Shown: positions 42,701 through 49,641 of the stretch, one piece after another
Layout of the letters: each line of letters opens with the position of its first letter
Position numbering within the stretch: the first letter of the stretch is position 1
Source of the DNA: Actinacidiphila paucisporea
GTDB taxonomy: Bacteria > Actinomycetota > Actinomycetes > Streptomycetales > Streptomycetaceae
NCBI RefSeq assembly: GCF_900142575.1
Contig: NZ_FRBI01000008.1
Location: forward strand, 186,001-250,000
Reading direction: 5' to 3'
DNA length: 64,000 nt
Translations under genes and position numbers: made by a program
Notes under the pieces: generated by a model
The model's database searches: none
The model's input: only the letters and a program-made list of their open reading frames with translations
What the model was told of the DNA's origin: nothing

Positions 42701-43123
42701 GCGCCCGACACCGAAGCCGTACGGGCCGCGCTCGCCGACGTCCTGCCCGACTACATGGTGCCGCAGCACTACCTGCTCATCGACGCCGTCCCGCTCAGCG
42801 CCAACGGCAAGGTCGACGTCTCCGCGCTGCCCACCGCCTGGACCGAGCCGGACCAGGAGGCCGTCGTCGGGCCGCGAGACGACCTGGAGGAGCAGATGCT
42901 CGGCATCTGGCGCGAGGTGCTCCAGCGCGACGACTTCGGGGTGCTCGACAACCTCTTCGAGATGGGCGCCGACTCGCTGCACGCCGTGCGCATCCTCACC
43001 CGGCTGCGCGACGACCTGGGCATCGACACCGAGGGCGACGAGGGCCTGCGGCTGCTGTTCGAGAGCCCCACGGTCACCGAGCTGACCGCGGAACTGCGCA
43101 AGCGGGCGGGGGAGTCGGCCTGA
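39752..43123 (+). CDS. NRPS2: TubC docking - Cy - A(Cys) - PCP
   Basis: A 1123-residue module beginning six bases after the NRPS1 stop. Residues 1-55 are a TubC docking domain (LLSELHRRGIRLRLVDDRLD). The Cy domain opens with FPLTDIQQAYWIGR; its DxxxxDxxS motif is N205...D210..S213, and it alone of the three keeps both the Thr of the PVVFTS-type segment (Thr422, VVTSAIG) and Asp456 (TPQVWVDHQ), which are tied to cyclodehydration in other Cy domains. The A domain (FTSGSTGTPKGVM) gives the code DLYNLSLIWK, Cys. PCP Ser1075 (GADSLHAV). There is no oxidase, epimerase or thioesterase domain, so the chain must pass to another protein. Its stop and the next start share a base (TGATG). Confidence 0.94.
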   Translation: MAQALLSELHRRGIRLRLVDDRLDVVAPAGSLTPELREQLKAGRDQLIALLRGSEAGGERVGVVPRPDLRHEPFPLTDIQQAYWIGRSSAIELGGVSTHYYFELDGEGLDPGRLTRALNAVITRHDMLRAVVQPDGLQRVLPDVPAYEIAVDDLSGLPEQRREDELLRTRAEMGARTPDPDAWPLFEIRASLLGGGRHRLHLSFNILIIDFFSLALLFHDWRVCYQQPDRLPEPPGVFYRDYITAQQELREGPGYQQAEAYWLGRLADLPPAPELPLAMQPSQLPAVEFVRRQGRLPREQWDAVKAAARKRGLTPSVALMTAFSDVLRLWSAGRDGFTLNLTLFDRPPLHPAIGEIIGDFTSLTMLAVQEPGDEPFAERALRLGEQLLRDLGHTSYSGLRVLRERARSLSSGLGAAMPIVVTSAIGSAPEQDQAADRGFFGRLGYGISQTPQVWVDHQIMEEFGDLLYNWDCVDALFPDRLLDDMFAAYHGLLEQLATGDSVWDDPSLRPQLPAWQQAERDAANATDRELPGGTLCGLAEDRARTAPDAVAVIDGDTRLTYRGLTGHANRLARRLLECGARRDNLVGVVLERGWEQVAATLGVTASGAAYLPVDPSWPQARRSQVLELGGVQLVVTSATLRDSAQWPAGVQVLTLEDAEVLAADDGPLDSGPAPTDLAYVIFTSGSTGTPKGVMIDHRGAVNTVLDVNERFGVGPDDRVLALSSLSFDLSVYDVFGTLAAGAAVVIPSPSGARDPQHWTELMDEHGVTVWNSVPALMQAWVDAGGRTAAGTLRTVLLSGDWIPVTLPDAIRAAEPAARVVSLGGATEASIWSVCYPIGEVPREWVRVPYGKPLANQTLHIFDAAFEPCPVWTPGDLYIGGTGVAKGYWADPQRTAAAFVTHPVTGERLYRTGDLGRYLPSGDIEFLGRLDSQVKLNGYRIELGEITATLRRLPGVAEGLVRVDANPVTGARQLVAYVVAAPGSAPDTEAVRAALADVLPDYMVPQHYLLIDAVPLSANGKVDVSALPTAWTEPDQEAVVGPRDDLEEQMLGIWREVLQRDDFGVLDNLFEMGADSLHAVRILTRLRDDLGIDTEGDEGLRLLFESPTVTELTAELRKRAGESA

Positions 43124-44670
43124 TGGCGCGGACGGCGAGCGACGTACTGGCGGGCGGCTGGGACGACATCGTCGTCGGCGCGGGCTCGGCCGGCTCGGTG
43201 CTGGCCGCCCGGCTGACCGAGCAGAATGGGCGGCGGGTGCTGCTGATCGAGGCGGGCACCGAACCCGCCCCGCAGTCGGGCCCGCCCGGCAGCCCGGTGC
43301 TGACCGGCGCGAACTGGGACCACGCCGCTTCCGTCGGCGACACCGCGCCCGGCACCGGGCGTCAGTATCCCTACCTGGTCGGCAAGGTGCTCGGCGGTTC
43401 CTCCGCGGTCAACGGCGCCATCGCGCTGCGCGGCCTGCCCGCCGACTTCGACGGCTGGGCCGCCGCGGGCAACCCCGGCTGGTCCTGGCCGCACGTGCTG
43501 CCGTACTTCCGCCGCCTGGAGTCCGACGCCGACCACCCCGCCGGCGCCCTGCACGGTACGGACGGGCCGCTGCCGATCCGCAGGCCCGCGCCGGATCGGC
43601 TGTCCGCGACCGCGACCGCCTTCCTGGCAGGTTGCCGGGCGGTGGGCCTGCCCGCGCGGCCCGACCTCAACGACGGCGGCACCGGCGCGGGACCGATCCC
43701 CGCCAACCTGGCCGGCCGGCACCGGGTCTCGGCCGCCGACGCCTACCTGGAGCCGGTACGCGGCAGGGACGGGCTCGCCGTCCTGGACCGCTGCGAGGTC
43801 ACCCGGGTGCTGGTCGTGGGCGGCCGGGCCACCGGCGTGGAACTGCTCCTCGACGGCCGCCTCCACCAGGTGGCGGCCGACCGGGTCACCCTGTGCGCGG
43901 GCGCCATCGGCACCCCGCTGCTGCTCCAGCGCTCCGGCATCGGCGCCGCCGACCGCTCCGTCGCGCTCGGGCTGCCGGTGACCGCCGACCTGCCGGGCGT
44001 CGGCGGCAACCTGATCGACCATCCGCTGGTGCCGGTGTGGTCCGCCGCGGCCCCCGGGGTGTGCGGGGACGACGACCCCTGGCACGAGGCGATGGCCAGG
44101 GTCGCCACCACCGGCGGGGAGGCGGACGTCAACCTGCTGCTGGTCGCCAACGTACGCGGCGCCGCCATCCCCGGCATCGGCGCCGTGCTCGGCGGCGACG
44201 CGGGCATCTCCGTCGGCGCGCTGCTGCTGGCCCCCCGCTCGCGCGGCACGGTCGAACTGACCCACGCCGACCCCAAGGCCGCCCCGGCGATCCGGCTGGG
44301 GCTCGGCACCGACCCCGACGACCTGGCGCGGTTGATGAACGGCGTACGCCTGGCCTGGTCGGTGGTGCGCTCGGCGCCGTTCGCCCCGGTGGTGTCGCGG
44401 ACCTTCCTGTGGACCGAGCGGATGGTGGACGACGACGCCCTGCTGCGCCGCGCGGTCGCCAACTTCGTGTCGCCCACCTGGCACGCGGCGGGCACCGCCC
44501 GGATGGGCACGGCCGGCGACCCGGGCGCGGTCGTGGACGAGCGGCTGAACGTGCACGGCGTGGCGGGCCTGCGGGTCGCCGACGCCTCGGTGATGCCCAC
44601 GATCGTCCGCGCCCCCACCAACCTCACCTGCATCATGCTCGCCGAGCGGGCCGCCGAGTGGATGCGATGA
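43123..44670 (+). CDS. GMC-family FAD-dependent oxidoreductase
   Basis: A 515-residue flavoenzyme of the glucose-methanol-choline oxidoreductase family, placed between two NRPS genes and overlapping the upstream one by a base. The FAD dinucleotide fold is DDIVVGAGSAGSVLAARLTE near residue 15; GKVLGGSSAVNGAIALRG and GTPLLLQRSGIG are GMC signatures 1 and 2-like; the C-terminal catalytic region has SPTWHAAGTARMG (the His of the His/Asn pair) and IVRAPTNLTCIMLAERAA (Asn). GMC enzymes oxidise alcohols, and some oxidise other C-H groups. Here it may oxidise a PCP-bound or released intermediate, for example at a thiazoline or an alcohol. Its exact step is unknown. Confidence 0.9.
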   Translation: MARTASDVLAGGWDDIVVGAGSAGSVLAARLTEQNGRRVLLIEAGTEPAPQSGPPGSPVLTGANWDHAASVGDTAPGTGRQYPYLVGKVLGGSSAVNGAIALRGLPADFDGWAAAGNPGWSWPHVLPYFRRLESDADHPAGALHGTDGPLPIRRPAPDRLSATATAFLAGCRAVGLPARPDLNDGGTGAGPIPANLAGRHRVSAADAYLEPVRGRDGLAVLDRCEVTRVLVVGGRATGVELLLDGRLHQVAADRVTLCAGAIGTPLLLQRSGIGAADRSVALGLPVTADLPGVGGNLIDHPLVPVWSAAAPGVCGDDDPWHEAMARVATTGGEADVNLLLVANVRGAAIPGIGAVLGGDAGISVGALLLAPRSRGTVELTHADPKAAPAIRLGLGTDPDDLARLMNGVRLAWSVVRSAPFAPVVSRTFLWTERMVDDDALLRRAVANFVSPTWHAAGTARMGTAGDPGAVVDERLNVHGVAGLRVADASVMPTIVRAPTNLTCIMLAERAAEWMR

Positions 44671-44675
44671 CGCTC

Positions 44676-44705
44676 AGACAGCGATGACCGGGAGACAGCG
44701 ATGAC
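44676..44705 (+). promoter_or_regulatory. 13-bp direct repeat and micro-ORF over the NRPS3 start
   Basis: AGACAGCGATGAC occurs at 44676-44688 and again at 44693-44705, where it includes the NRPS3 ATG (44701) behind GGGAG. The first copy has its own ATG (44684) that opens a six-codon frame (MTGRQR) ending at TGA 44702-44704, overlapping the true start as ATGA. It looks like a small duplication that now gives a coupled leader peptide. Confidence 0.5.
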
Positions 44706-47700
44706 AGTGCAGCAGCTCACCGAGAACCAGCCGGCGCCGCAGGAGCCGGCGCCCGCCGTCTTCCCGCTCACCGACCTGCAGGCCGGCTACCTCGTCGGCA
44801 GCAGCAGCCTGATCGAACTGGGCGGCTTCCGCCCCACGATGTACGTCGAGATCGACATGGTCGACTTCGACGCCGACCGCGCCCGCCGGGCGGTCGACCT
44901 GCTGATCGCCCGGCACGAGCACCTGCGGACCGTCGTGCTGGCCGAGGGCGCCCAGCGGGTGCTCGACCCCGCCGAGGTCGAGCCGTTCGCGCTGCCCGTC
45001 ACCGACCTGACCGGGCTGCCGCCCGAGCAGCGGCAGGAGGCGCTGCTGGCGACCCGGCGCGCGCTGTGCGAACGCGGCGTCGACCCCACCGGCCGCCCGC
45101 TGTTCGAGGTCAGCGCCCACCGGGTGCGCCCGCACCGCTTCCGCATCCACTTCGCGATGAGCCTGCTGCTGCTCGACTCCGGCAGCACCCGGCAGCTCCA
45201 GCAGGAGTGGTGGCGGCTCTACACCGACCCGGACGCCGAACTCCCGCCGACCGGGCGGACCTTCCGCGACTGCGTGCTCGCCCGGGTCGCCTACGAGCGC
45301 ACCGACGATTTCGCCGAGCACTGGAGCTACTGGCGCGACCGGCTCGACTCGCTGCCCGAGGCACCGGTACTGCCATCGTCGGGCCGGGTCGCCACCCTCG
45401 AACCCGGCCGCCTGGTCCGCCGCGTCCACCGCCTCGACCGCGGCCAGTGGCAGCGCCTGTCGGCCGCCTTCCGCGCCCACAAGGTGCTGCCCGCCGCCGC
45501 GATGATGCACGTCTTCGCCGAGACGCTGGGCGCCTGGGCCGCCGCACCGCACTTCTGCCTCAACGTGCTGCACCAGAACTGGGCCACCGCACACCCCGAA
45601 ACCGCCGGTGTGGTCGGCCAGTTCAGCTCCACCCTGCCGCTGGAGGTGGACCTGCGCGGCGAGGACGACTTCTTCGGCCGCGCCGGGCGGCTGCAGCGCC
45701 GGCTGTGGCAGGACATGGCGCACAGCGAGGTCACCGCGGTCCAGGTGACCCGCGAACTGGCCGCCCGCCGCGGCTGGACCGGCCGCGCCGCGCTGCCGTA
45801 CGTCTTCAACAGCATGCTCGGGCCGGCCCGCCGGGAGAGCGAGGAGCCCGGGCCGGCCTGCCGGGTGGTGCACAACAACCTGCGCACCCCGCAGGTGCTG
45901 ATCGACAACCAGCTGGTCGACGGCGCCCACGGGGGAGTGGACTGCGTGTGGGACGTGGTGGACGAGGCCTTCCCGCCGGGCCTGCCCGACGCGATGTTCC
46001 AGGCGTACGGGCGGCTGCTCGACACGCTCGCGGGACCCGACGGCGCGCGAAGCGCCCCCGACCCCGTACCGCCCGCGCACCGGGCGGTGGTCGCCGCGGA
46101 CAACGCGCCCGCCGGCGAGCCGCCGCGGGGCCGGCTGGAGGACGGCTTCCTGCGGCAGGCGGCGCTGCGGCCCGCGGCCCCCGCGGTGGTGACCGCGGAA
46201 AGGACGCTGTCCTACGCCGAGTTGGAGTCGGTCTCGCGGGCCATCGCCCGCTGGCTGCACCAGCAGCGGATCGGCGCCGGTGACATCGTCCCGGTGGTCA
46301 TGTCCAAGGGCTGGGAGCAGGTCGCCGCGGCCCTCGGCGTGGTCCGCTCCGGCGCCGCCTACTGCCCGGTCGACGCCGGCCTGCCGCAGGCCCGTGTCCG
46401 CGAACTGCTCGACGACTGCGCCGCTCGGGTGGTGCTCGGCCAGTCCCACGGGCCGCGGGACGCCGGCGGCGCCCGACCGGTCCTCCTGGTGGACAGCGTC
46501 GCCCCGAGCGGCTACCCGCCGGCGCCCGCGCACGGCGGCGGACCGGGCGACCTCGCGTACATCATCTACACCTCGGGGTCCACGGGCCGCCCCAAGGGCG
46601 TGATGATCGAGCACGCCGCCGCTCTCAACACCGTGCTGGACATCAACGAGCGCATCCGGCTGGCACCGGACGACCGGGTGTTCGGCATCTCCTCGCTCAG
46701 CTTCGACCTGTCGGTCTGGGACGTCTTCGGCACGCTGGCGGCAGGTGCCGCCCTGGTGCTGCCCGCCGCGTCGAGCCGGCCCGACCCGGTCGGCTGGGCC
46801 GGGACGGCGGCCGAGCACGGGGTGACCGTGTGGAATTCGGTGCCCGCGCTGGCCGAGATGCTCACCGAGGTCGCCGAGCAGGGCCAGGTCGCCGGGCAGG
46901 GCCAGGGCACGGGGCAGGAGCAGGGCGCGGGCCGCCCGCCGATCCGGTCCTTCCTGCTCAGCGGCGACTGGGTGCCCACCGCGCTGCCCGACCGGATGCG
47001 CGCGCTGTGGCCCGACGTCGAGGTCACCGCGCTCGGCGGCGCCACCGAGGCCGCGATCTGGTCCAACTCCCACCTGGTCGGCCGGGTCGACCCCGCATGG
47101 CGCAGCATCCCCTACGGCCGCCCGCTGCCCGGCCAGACGATGCGGGTCCTCGACCACCGGCTCGACATCCGGCCGCCGGGCGCGGTCGGCCGGATCCACA
47201 TCGGCGGCGCGGGCCTGGCCCGCGGCTACTGGCGGGACCCGGAGCGCACCGCCGAGCGCTTCGTCACCCACCCCTCGACCGGTGAACGCCTCTACTGGAC
47301 CGGCGACCTGGGCCGCTACCGGCCGGACGGCGTCATCGAATTCCTCGGCCGCGAGGACCGCCAGGCCAAGATCCAGGGCTTCCGGGTCGAGCCGGGCGAG
47401 GTCGAGGCGGCGGTCCGCGCGTGCGAGGGCGTACGGGACTGCGCGGTCACCGTGGAGGACGGCCCTGCCGGGCAGAAGCGGCTGGTCGCGCTGGTGGTGG
47501 CCGCCCCCGGGCAGCACCCGCGGGCCGCGGAGCTGGCGGCCCGGCTGCGCGGCCGGCTGCCGCACTACATGGTGCCCGGGTCGATCCACGTGGTCGACCG
47601 CCCCGCGCTGTCCGCGAACGGCAAGGTGGACGTCGCGCGCACGCTGGCCGCGGCCAGGGCCGCCGACCGGGACGGCGGTGCCGCCGCCGCGGCGGACGGC

Positions 47701-48732
47701 CTGCCCGGCGGCAGGACCGCGGTACGGCTGGCGGAGCTGTGGCGTGAGCTGTTGGAGGCCGACGCGGTGGGACCCGAGTCCGACTTCTTCGCGCTGGGCG
47801 GCAATTCGCTGCTCGCGCTGCGGCTGGTCAACCGGGTCGACGCGGAATTCGGGGTGACGCTGCGGTTCGGCGAGATCTTCGAGACGCCGACGCTGCGGGG
47901 CCTGGCCGAGCGGGTCGGACAGGGCGCGGAGGCGGCGGATGCGGGGCCGGCCGGCTGCTCGGTCGCCCTGTCGGCGGGACCGGGCGTGGAAGTGCACCTC
48001 TTCCACCCGGTCGGCGGCTCGGTGAGCTGCTACACCGACTTCGCCCGGCTGTGGGGCGGGCCGGTACGCGCCTTCCAGCACCCGTCGCTGGCCAGGGGCG
48101 GCCCGGCGGACGAGCGGGCCGACCTGGTGGCCATGGCCGCCGCCTACCGGGCGGAGCTGCTGCGGCTCACCCCGAAAGGCCCTTACCTGCTGGGCGGTTG
48201 GTCGATGGGCGGAGTGCTCGCCTACGAGGTGGCCGGCCAACTCGCCTCCGCGGGGCACCAGGTGCGGGTCTTCATGATCGACAGCGATCTGGCCAACCTG
48301 CGGCAGCCCGCCACCGACACCGCCCGCCACCGTGAATTCCTCGCCGACCTCGCGCGCGGCGTGCTGCCCGCCGATGTCGCCGCCGCGGTCAACGGCGCGG
48401 ACAGCGAGGCCCGTTCGGCGGCCGCGCGGGACGCGGCTGTCGCGCACGGGCTGCTCCCCGCGGAAGTGGACCCGGCGGGCTACGAACGGCTGATGCGGGT
48501 GCACGCGGCCAACCTCGGCGCGCTCGCCCGCTACCGCCCGGCCGCCTCGGCCGTGCCCGCGCTGCTCTTCGTGGCCGGCGGGGTGGACCGGCCCGACCCG
48601 GTGCCCGCCTGGCGTGCCGTCTGCCGCGACCTGGACACCGAGGTATGGCCTGCCGACCACTACTCGATCATGGCACCCCCGAACCAGCGTGCGGTGGTGG
48701 CCAGGGTCGCCGCATGGTCGGACCCGGTCTGA
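44701..48732 (+). CDS. NRPS3: Cy - A(Cys-like) - PCP - TE
   Basis: A 1343-residue terminal module. The ATG at 44701 follows GGGAG by six bases. It lacks the TubC docking domain of NRPS1 and NRPS2 and begins about 20 residues before FPLTDLQAGYLVG. The Cy motif is S154...D159..S162; the PVVFTS Thr is Asn370 (YVFNSMLG), and Asp402 (TPQVLID) is kept, so ring closure is doubtful. The A domain ([13 protein letters not shown]) gives DLWNLSLIWK, one change from the Cys code, and carries a Gln/Gly-rich insert at about 722-748 between core motifs A4 and A5. PCP Ser1036 (GGNSLLAL). The thioesterase has GGWSMGG (Ser1168) and should release the product by hydrolysis or cyclisation. Confidence 0.93.
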   Translation: MTVQQLTENQPAPQEPAPAVFPLTDLQAGYLVGSSSLIELGGFRPTMYVEIDMVDFDADRARRAVDLLIARHEHLRTVVLAEGAQRVLDPAEVEPFALPVTDLTGLPPEQRQEALLATRRALCERGVDPTGRPLFEVSAHRVRPHRFRIHFAMSLLLLDSGSTRQLQQEWWRLYTDPDAELPPTGRTFRDCVLARVAYERTDDFAEHWSYWRDRLDSLPEAPVLPSSGRVATLEPGRLVRRVHRLDRGQWQRLSAAFRAHKVLPAAAMMHVFAETLGAWAAAPHFCLNVLHQNWATAHPETAGVVGQFSSTLPLEVDLRGEDDFFGRAGRLQRRLWQDMAHSEVTAVQVTRELAARRGWTGRAALPYVFNSMLGPARRESEEPGPACRVVHNNLRTPQVLIDNQLVDGAHGGVDCVWDVVDEAFPPGLPDAMFQAYGRLLDTLAGPDGARSAPDPVPPAHRAVVAADNAPAGEPPRGRLEDGFLRQAALRPAAPAVVTAERTLSYAELESVSRAIARWLHQQRIGAGDIVPVVMSKGWEQVAAALGVVRSGAAYCPVDAGLPQARVRELLDDCAARVVLGQSHGPRDAGGARPVLLVDSVAPSGYPPAPAHGGGPGDLAYIIYTSGSTGRPKGVMIEHAAALNTVLDINERIRLAPDDRVFGISSLSFDLSVWDVFGTLAAGAALVLPAASSRPDPVGWAGTAAEHGVTVWNSVPALAEMLTEVAEQGQVAGQGQGTGQEQGAGRPPIRSFLLSGDWVPTALPDRMRALWPDVEVTALGGATEAAIWSNSHLVGRVDPAWRSIPYGRPLPGQTMRVLDHRLDIRPPGAVGRIHIGGAGLARGYWRDPERTAERFVTHPSTGERLYWTGDLGRYRPDGVIEFLGREDRQAKIQGFRVEPGEVEAAVRACEGVRDCAVTVEDGPAGQKRLVALVVAAPGQHPRAAELAARLRGRLPHYMVPGSIHVVDRPALSANGKVDVARTLAAARAADRDGGAAAAADGLPGGRTAVRLAELWRELLEADAVGPESDFFALGGNSLLALRLVNRVDAEFGVTLRFGEIFETPTLRGLAERVGQGAEAADAGPAGCSVALSAGPGVEVHLFHPVGGSVSCYTDFARLWGGPVRAFQHPSLARGGPADERADLVAMAAAYRAELLRLTPKGPYLLGGWSMGGVLAYEVAGQLASAGHQVRVFMIDSDLANLRQPATDTARHREFLADLARGVLPADVAAAVNGADSEARSAAARDAAVAHGLLPAEVDPAGYERLMRVHAANLGALARYRPAASAVPALLFVAGGVDRPDPVPAWRAVCRDLDTEVWPADHYSIMAPPNQRAVVARVAAWSDPV

Positions 48733-48766
48733 CCCTCCGCGGGTGCGGCGGGGGAGCGCTCAGCGC

Positions 48767-48800
48767 GCGGCTGCCGGGCGCGTATCCGCCCGGCAGCCGC
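48767..48800. terminator. Terminator hairpin after the NRPS operon
   Basis: A perfect 13-bp stem, GCGGCTGCCGGGC (48767-48779) with GCCCGGCAGCCGC (48788-48800), loop of eight bases. It sits between the convergent NRPS3 and MarR genes and can serve both. Confidence 0.75.
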
Positions 48801-48804
48801 AGGC

Positions 48805-49251
48805 TCATTCGTCCGCGCCCAGTTCCGCGGTCATCGCACGTACCAGGGCGGGCAGGCCGATGGCCAGTGCCTGCTGCTCCTCGGGGGTCAGCGCGGCGAG
48901 CCAGCGTTCGTGCCGCTGCCTCATCGCCTCGGCGATCTGGGCGGCGGCCAGCCGCCCCGGGCCGGTCAGGACCACCTTCTGGAAGCGGCGGTTGTCCGGG
49001 TCGCGGCCGCGCTCGACCCACCCCTTCTCGGTCATGCCTGCCACCAGCCGGCTGACGGTGCTCTTCTCCAGGCCCAGGTACGAGCCGAGTTCGTGCTGCA
49101 CGCAGGCGCCGGTGGCCAGATAGCCCAGTGCCAGCGACTCCGAGAGTGAAGCGCCGAGTCCCGGTACGACCCGGGACGGATCGAGCACACCACGCCGTCT
49201 GAACAAGCCGTCCATCGCCAATTCCAGCACGTCGTGCGGTCCGGCGGGCAT
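48805..49251 (-). CDS. MarR-family transcriptional regulator of the cluster
   Basis: A 148-residue winged-helix regulator. The ATG at 49251 follows GGAGG by five bases; the GTG two codons upstream would touch the ribosome site. The recognition region is LGSYLGLEKSTVSRLVAGM and the wing VERGRDPDNRRFQKVVLTG. It is convergent with NRPS3. An AGTTGT/ACAACT inverted repeat lies about 55-70 bp upstream and may be its own operator. MarR proteins beside biosynthetic genes commonly respond to phenolic or product-like ligands and control export. The target here is inferred only from position. Confidence 0.87.
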   Translation of the reverse strand: MPAGPHDVLELAMDGLFRRRGVLDPSRVVPGLGASLSESLALGYLATGACVQHELGSYLGLEKSTVSRLVAGMTEKGWVERGRDPDNRRFQKVVLTGPGRLAAAQIAEAMRQRHERWLAALTPEEQQALAIGLPALVRAMTAELGADE

Positions 49252-49304
49252 TACCACCTCCGTGGGTCGCGTTCGGCGACCCTGATTGCTACGCTGCCGT
49301 GAGC

Positions 49305-49321
49305 AGTTGTGATGTACAACT
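49305..49321. promoter_or_regulatory. Inverted repeat upstream of marR (candidate MarR operator)
   Basis: AGTTGT (49305-49310) and ACAACT (49316-49321) are perfect 6-bp arms around GATGT, a 17-bp site of the size bound by MarR dimers. It lies in the marR promoter region, which suggests autoregulation. Confidence 0.55.
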
Positions 49322-49585
49322 ATAGAGTCGTGCTCATGTTATCCGACCGGGGCCGCCTCCTCGTCGGATCACGCTGGGGGGTGGAGGCGACTTCACGGTA
49401 ATTGACTTCCGGTGCTTGCGACGACCCGTAGGGCGGGCCGCCGGGAGCGTCGGCTGAGCGCCTGCCGACCTCGGCGGACCCGACGCCGGCGTTGTCGTTG
49501 TCTACTCAAGCACTTTTGTGACCGCAAGTGACCGAAGCCCGGCGAAATACGCCACCTTCGTGATCAGGTCGTGCGTCGCGCCGAC

Positions 49586-49623
49586 GACGGCGGCCGGCCC
49601 CTCGGAAAGGGCCGGCCGCCGTC
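49586..49623 (-). terminator. Terminator after the azoline-dehydrogenase gene
   Basis: A perfect 15-bp stem, GACGGCGGCCGGCCC (49586-49600) with GGGCCGGCCGCCGTC (49609-49623), loop CTCGGAAA. It starts 19 bp past the stop codon of the minus-strand dehydrogenase gene. Confidence 0.8.
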
Positions 49624-49641
49624 TGGACGGGCGGGGCGCGG

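Larger units (their letters stand above)
49252..49641. other. 390-bp gap holding a MarR-type operator and a terminator
   Basis: It contains the marR ribosome site, an inverted repeat (49305-49321), an unusually A/T-rich patch, and a terminator for the dehydrogenase gene (49586-49623). I looked on both strands for a small Cys/Ser-rich RiPP precursor and found none. A 21-codon frame at 49336-49401 has no ribosome site. Confidence 0.6.

Noticed and set aside
49336..49401. A 21-residue frame (MLSDRGRLLVG...) in the gap upstream of the dehydrogenase end, considered as a RiPP precursor
   Set aside because: It has no ribosome site, no Cys and no leader-core layout, and it lies on the strand opposite to the dehydrogenase gene.
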